Position numbers and translations under genes: made by a program. Under the pieces are notes generated by a model, which saw only the letters and a program-made list of their open reading frames with translations, did no database searches and was not told the origin of the DNA. This document shows positions 60,865 through 64,000 of a stretch of DNA of 64,000 bases, in pieces; the stretch's first letter is position 1; each line of letters starts with the position of its first letter. Origin of the DNA: QHVT01 sp036399015 (lineage in GTDB: Bacteria > Acidobacteriota > Thermoanaerobaculia > Gp7-AA8); assembly GCA_036399015.1 (NCBI GenBank), contig DASWNW010000008.1:22670-86669 (forward strand), given 5' to 3'.

Positions 60865-61332
60865 TTATCGGTCGCCGCCGTTGCCGACGCGGACGAGGCC
60901 GAGGAAGTCGACCGCCTCGTCGAACGTCTGCACGCAAAGCGTCTCGTACTGCCCGTCAGCGGTGGCGCGGGCCACGACCACGGTCGCATGCTCGCCGTCG
61001 ATCGATCCCTGGTGGACGCCGTTGGCCTGGATGCGACCCGCGATCACCGGCACCGGCTTGGTGGTCATCTGGCGGAGGTGGCGGACCATCTGCGCGACTT
61101 CCGCGTAGGTCGGACGGCGGAGCTGCTTCGTCTCCTGGTCGAAGATGATCGGCTTCGCGCCCTTCCACATCTCGCGGCGCGTCACGCTCTGCGTCGCCGG
61201 TTCTGCCGAGCGGCGCGCGGCTGCCTCGTTCACCCTCTCCGCACGCGGAGAGGTTACCCACTTCACCTCGGCCTGTGCCGCTCCGGCGAGCAACGCGCCC
61301 GCGGCGACCAATACACCGATACGTTTGATCAT
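60865..61332 (-). CDS. Secreted protein of unknown function, co-transcribed with protease
   Basis: 155 residues from ATG 61332. A signal peptide (MIKRIGVLVAAGALLAGAAQA) precedes a charged mature region (RREMWKGAKPIIFDQETKQL, YAEVAQMVRHLRQMTTKPV) and a beta-rich C-terminal part (IDGEHATVVVARATADGQYE). No family recognised. It is 18 bases upstream of the protease gene. A chaperone or inhibitor role for the protease is possible. The c-di-GMP riboswitch lies directly upstream. Confidence 0.8.
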   Translation of the reverse strand: MIKRIGVLVAAGALLAGAAQAEVKWVTSPRAERVNEAAARRSAEPATQSVTRREMWKGAKPIIFDQETKQLRRPTYAEVAQMVRHLRQMTTKPVPVIAGRIQANGVHQGSIDGEHATVVVARATADGQYETLCVQTFDEAVDFLGLVRVGNGGDR

Positions 61333-61357
61333 GAGTCCCCCGATCAATGGTGTGCGA

Positions 61358-61456
61358 TCGAATTTCGGTAGCCTGGCTGTGCCCGCGTACACGCGTCGCG
61401 GGCTCCGGGGGCTTTGCGCCACCGCCTGGTCGGACGGCTTTGCCTTTTCGATTCGA
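61358..61456 (-). promoter_or_regulatory. c-di-GMP-I (GGC-type) riboswitch
   Basis: Minus-strand leader 26-124 bases upstream of the ATG at 61332. It has the GEMM core: GGCAAAGCC, then GGCGCAAAGCCCCCGG and AGCCAGGCTACCGA, each with the known tetraloop/receptor and ligand-pocket layout. An outer stem of TCGAA at 61456-61452 pairs with TTCGA at 61362-61358. The GGCAAAGCC start is that of the c-di-GMP-I-GGC variant. The loop/stem insert between the two halves is GC-rich. Confidence 0.85.
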
Positions 61457-61558
61457 CCTTGTTTTTATTGTGTGGCGTGATTTTAGGGGCGATGGTCCGT
61501 AAGTCAACCGTAAAAGTTACTTTTCAGGCAAACCCTCCGCGGCGAGGGGCGCGATACC

Positions 61559-63754
61559 ATGCGCTTCGTGCGTCGCCTGCTGCTCCTCACCGTCGTTTTT
61601 GTCTTTTTGACGGCCGCCGCCTTCCGGGACCACAAGCTCTCGGAGATCGACGTCACCGTCCGCGACGCCATCGCCGAGCAGCGCATCCCCGGCGGCGTCC
61701 TCCTCATCGACCACCGTGGGGAGCGGGTCCTGCGCGCCTACGGGAACCGCTCGCTCGTCCCCAAAGTCGAGCGGATGACCGCCGACACGATCTTCGACGC
61801 CGCCTCCCTCACCAAGGTCGTCGCCACTGCCCCCTCGGTCTGGCTGTTCGTCGAGAGCGGGAAGCTCCGCCTGGACGAGCCGGTCCGACGCATTCTTCCC
61901 GAGTTCACTGACGATTCCGTGACGCTGCGCCATCTCCTGACGCACACCTCCGGACTCCGCCCCGGCCTCGACCGCCGCGACCACTGGAGCGGCTATGACG
62001 AGGGAGTGCGCCGCGCGCTGGCCGAGCGGCCGCTCAATCGCCCCGGCATCGTCTTCCGCTACTCCGACGTCAATTACATCCTCCTCGGCGAGATCGTGCG
62101 CCGCGTCTCCGGCTGGCCGCTCGACGTCTTCGCGAAGAAACACATCTTCGATCCCCTCAGCATGCGCGACACCGGCTTCCGCCCGGTGGGGGACAAGCGC
62201 TCGCGCCTCGCCCTCGAACGCGTCGCGCCGACCGAGGACGGCCTGCACGGCGTCGTGCACGACCCGACCGCGCGCGCGATGGGTGGCGTGGCCGGTCATG
62301 CGGGCCTCTTCACCACCGCCGAGGACCTCGCGAAGTTCGCGCGCGCGGTGCTGCGGGGGACGTTGCCGCGCGCGATGACGCGCCTCGCCACGCCGGCCGA
62401 GGTGGCGATCCAGCGCGCCGGCGGCTTCGACATCGACTCCGCCTACAGCCGCCCCCGCGGCGACCTCTTTCCGCACGGCTCGTACGGCCACACCGGCTGG
62501 ACCGGCGGCTTCCTCTGGATCGATCCCGCCTCCCGCACGTTCTACATCTTCCTCAGTAACCGCGTGCACCCTGACGGCCGGGGGAGCGTGGTGACGCTGC
62601 AGCACCGCCTCGGCACGCTCGTCGCCGAGTCGCTCGCGAACGTGAAGTTCGAGCGGCCGCAGCGGCGCGTCGGCCTCGTCCTCGGCGGCGGCGACGCGCA
62701 GAACGGCATCGACGTCCTGCACGCGAGCGGCTACGAGGCGCTGCGCGGGATGCGCATCGGCCTGATCGCGAACCAGAGCGCCATCGACCGCACCGGCAAT
62801 CCGACGGTCGACCTGCTGCGCAGCGCGCCGGGCGTGACGCTCGCCGCGATCTTCGCGCCGGAGCACGGACTGCGCGGTACCGCGGACGAGAAGATCGGCG
62901 ACGAGCAGTATCGCGGCATCCCCGTCTTCAGCCTCTACGGCGAGCGCCGCAAGCCGGCGCCCGCGCAGCTCGCGAACCTCGACGCGCTCGTCTTCGACGT
63001 GCAGGACATCGGCACCCGCTTCTACACCTACATCTCCACGATGGGGCTGGCGATGGAGGCGGCGGCGGAGGCGAAGGTGAAGTTCATCGTCCTCGACCGC
63101 GTCAACCCGATCGGCGGCGACGTGGTGGAGGGGCCGGTGCTGGAAGGGGCGACCGACTTCGTCGGCTGGCACCCGCTCCCGATCCGCCACGGCAAGACCG
63201 TCGGCGAGCTCGCGGAGCAGTTCCGCTCCGAACGGAAGATCGCCGTCGACCTGACGGTCGTGCCGGTGAAGAACTGGAGCCGCGAGCAGTGGCAGGACGA
63301 GGCGGGGCTGCCGTGGGTGAACACGTCGCCGAACATGCGCTCGCTCAACGCGGCGGGGCTCTATCCCGGCATCGGTCTGCTGGAGCGGGCGGTGTCCGTC
63401 GGCCGCGGCACGCCGACGCCGTTCGAGATCCTCGGCGCCCCCTACATCGACGGCGCGCGCCTCGCGGCCGAGGTGCAGGTGGCAGGCGTGCAACTGACGC
63501 CGGTCCGCTTCACGCCCACGGCCAGCGTGCACAAGGGGGAGTCGTGCGGCGGCGTCAGGATGCGCATCACCGACCGGCGCGCGTTGCGTTCGGTGACGTT
63601 GGGCCTGGAGATCGCGAAGGCGCTGGCGCGTCTCTATCCCGACAAGTTCCCGCTGCACGAGCTGCGGCCGCTGCTGCGCCACGACGCCACGCTGCGCTCG
63701 CTGCTCCCTGGCCCGGCCCTCCCGATGGATCGCGCGCTAAGCAGAACGCATTGA
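61559..63754 (+). CDS. Beta-lactamase-fold amidase fused to NamZ-type muramidase
   Basis: 731 residues. A signal peptide or anchor (FVRRLLLLTVVFVFLTAAAF) comes first. Residues 25-350 are a class C beta-lactamase/AmiE-like serine hydrolase: SLTK (Ser and Lys) near residue 83, YSD near 170, HTGWTGG near 312. Residues about 360-731 are DUF1343, now known as exo-beta-N-acetylmuramidase NamZ (GLIANQSAIDRTGNP, FAPEHGLRG, FDVQDIGTRFYTYISTMGLA, and VLDRVNPIGG). In Bacillus subtilis the corresponding genes are ybbE (amiE) and ybbC (namZ), next to nagZ. This fusion with NagZ nearby would release and dismantle muropeptides. Confidence 0.92.
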   Translation: MRFVRRLLLLTVVFVFLTAAAFRDHKLSEIDVTVRDAIAEQRIPGGVLLIDHRGERVLRAYGNRSLVPKVERMTADTIFDAASLTKVVATAPSVWLFVESGKLRLDEPVRRILPEFTDDSVTLRHLLTHTSGLRPGLDRRDHWSGYDEGVRRALAERPLNRPGIVFRYSDVNYILLGEIVRRVSGWPLDVFAKKHIFDPLSMRDTGFRPVGDKRSRLALERVAPTEDGLHGVVHDPTARAMGGVAGHAGLFTTAEDLAKFARAVLRGTLPRAMTRLATPAEVAIQRAGGFDIDSAYSRPRGDLFPHGSYGHTGWTGGFLWIDPASRTFYIFLSNRVHPDGRGSVVTLQHRLGTLVAESLANVKFERPQRRVGLVLGGGDAQNGIDVLHASGYEALRGMRIGLIANQSAIDRTGNPTVDLLRSAPGVTLAAIFAPEHGLRGTADEKIGDEQYRGIPVFSLYGERRKPAPAQLANLDALVFDVQDIGTRFYTYISTMGLAMEAAAEAKVKFIVLDRVNPIGGDVVEGPVLEGATDFVGWHPLPIRHGKTVGELAEQFRSERKIAVDLTVVPVKNWSREQWQDEAGLPWVNTSPNMRSLNAAGLYPGIGLLERAVSVGRGTPTPFEILGAPYIDGARLAAEVQVAGVQLTPVRFTPTASVHKGESCGGVRMRITDRRALRSVTLGLEIAKALARLYPDKFPLHELRPLLRHDATLRSLLPGPALPMDRALSRTH

Positions 63755-63769
63755 GTCCGCCAGCGGTTG

Positions 63770-63821
63770 CCCCTCGCCCCGCTACGCGGGGAGAGGGTGG
63801 CGCGGAGCGCCGGGTGAGGGG
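63770..63821. repeat. Dispersed GC-rich palindromic repeat
   Basis: CCCCTCGCCCCGCTACGCGG followed by GGAGAGGGTGGCGCGGAGCG and CCGGGTGAGGGG, with complementary ends. A second part GCGCCTCATCCGGCCTTCGG lies at 63841-63860. Such sequence is a common intergenic repeat in GC-rich genomes and may end transcription of the NamZ-fusion gene. Confidence 0.55.
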
Positions 63822-63881
63822 CGTTCCTTGCGGCAGTGCGCGGCGCCTCATCCGGCCTTCGGCCACCTTCTCCCTGTACGT

Positions 63882-63925
63882 ACCGGAGACATCGAGGACA
63901 CAAACCGGAGACATCGAGGACGGTG
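63882..63925. repeat. Direct repeat of CCGGAGACATCGAGGAC, possible IS end
   Basis: Two copies of CCGGAGACATCGAGGAC spaced 19 bases apart (63885-63901 and 63906-63922). Short direct repeats at one edge are typical of IS21- or IS481-type termini. The transposase, if any, lies beyond the window; nothing coding was recognised in 63926-64000. Confidence 0.4.
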
Positions 63926-64000
63926 TTGAAAGGATAGACCACCTCGTCTGGATCTGTTTCCGGTCGCTGGCAGGGGCTGTGGGAGGTGTGGGAAACGCCG

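Noticed and set aside
58987..61371. Plus-strand frame of nearly 800 codons opposite the secreted protease
   Set aside because: Highly biased Val/Arg/Gly/Asp composition; the minus-strand gene has a signal peptide, zinc motif and riboswitch.
61517..63682. Minus-strand frame opposite the amidase-NamZ fusion
   Set aside because: No domain and biased composition; sense product shows two complete families.
63567..63942. Minus-strand frames at the right edge as transposase remnants
   Set aside because: They cross the dispersed repeat and the end of the NamZ-fusion gene with no recognisable transposase motif.

Overview
The window is GC-rich bacterial chromosome with tightly packed genes on both strands, frequent 1-4 base overlaps, and no rRNA, tRNA, CRISPR array or complete insertion sequence that I could find. 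A TolC-type outer-membrane channel, an HAE-1 RND pump, a DUF5916 outer-membrane barrel and several lipoprotein and Tat signals indicate a diderm. PEGA-type Ser/Thr kinases with TolB-like propellers, a TPR-CHAT lipoprotein, an ECF41 sigma factor, a GGC-type c-di-GMP riboswitch and tyrosine catabolism together fit Acidobacteriota best. That assignment is inference; no marker gene proves it.

Layout. 1-9.9 kb: a Ser/Thr kinase running off the left edge, a PAP2 phosphatase-hydrolase-DDAH run joined by 4-base overlaps, an orphan YefM-like antitoxin followed by the C-terminal stub of its YoeB toxin, a Tat-exported class V aminotransferase convergent with a D-amino-acid-oxidase-type flavoenzyme, and a PAS-GGDEF-EAL membrane protein. 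9.9-19.4 kb: purF; a three-gene unit of a TPR-CHAT lipoprotein with two paralogous proteins of unknown family; a VapBC pair; a small membrane protein with a DUF1877 protein; and a CPBP protease. 19.4-25.9 kb: homogentisate dioxygenase and fumarylacetoacetase with a kinase/propeller gene and two unknown proteins between them. 25.9-29.2 kb: purL and tandem small secreted proteins. 29.3-31.6 kb: an ECF41 promoter, FAD oxidoreductase, 21-bp phased repeat and ECF41 sigma factor.

31.5-40.3 kb: tsaE, an Xre/MbcA-RES toxin-antitoxin pair, the NAD(P)HX repair enzyme with a DUF2064 protein, SAM hydrolase, PilZ, two methyltransferases and NAD synthetase. 40.4-49.7 kb: a DUF5916 barrel, a DUF1573 protein and a TolC-MFP-RND efflux operon. 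49.7-56.2 kb: a tyrosinase next to a stand-alone copy of its C-terminal domain, DUF1287, a broken gene of the FVNCPFD type, a Cys-rich secreted protein, an M23 peptidase, DUF1851 and a hydrolase. 56.2-63.8 kb: a murein-recycling neighbourhood (SSS symporter, NagZ, and a beta-lactamase/NamZ fusion) into which a riboswitch-controlled secreted metalloprotease operon is inserted on the other strand.

The main themes are c-di-GMP signalling (GGDEF-EAL, PilZ, riboswitch), an ECF41 regulon with a recognisable promoter, murein recycling like the Bacillus ybbCDE genes but with two of them fused, and an unusual load of small palindromic repeats. Several repeats have entered coding sequence: one is an in-frame insert in nagZ and another makes up the signal peptide of the efflux adaptor. 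The strongest candidate for an undescribed system is the CHAT lipoprotein with its twin partner proteins at 12.0-17.0 kb.
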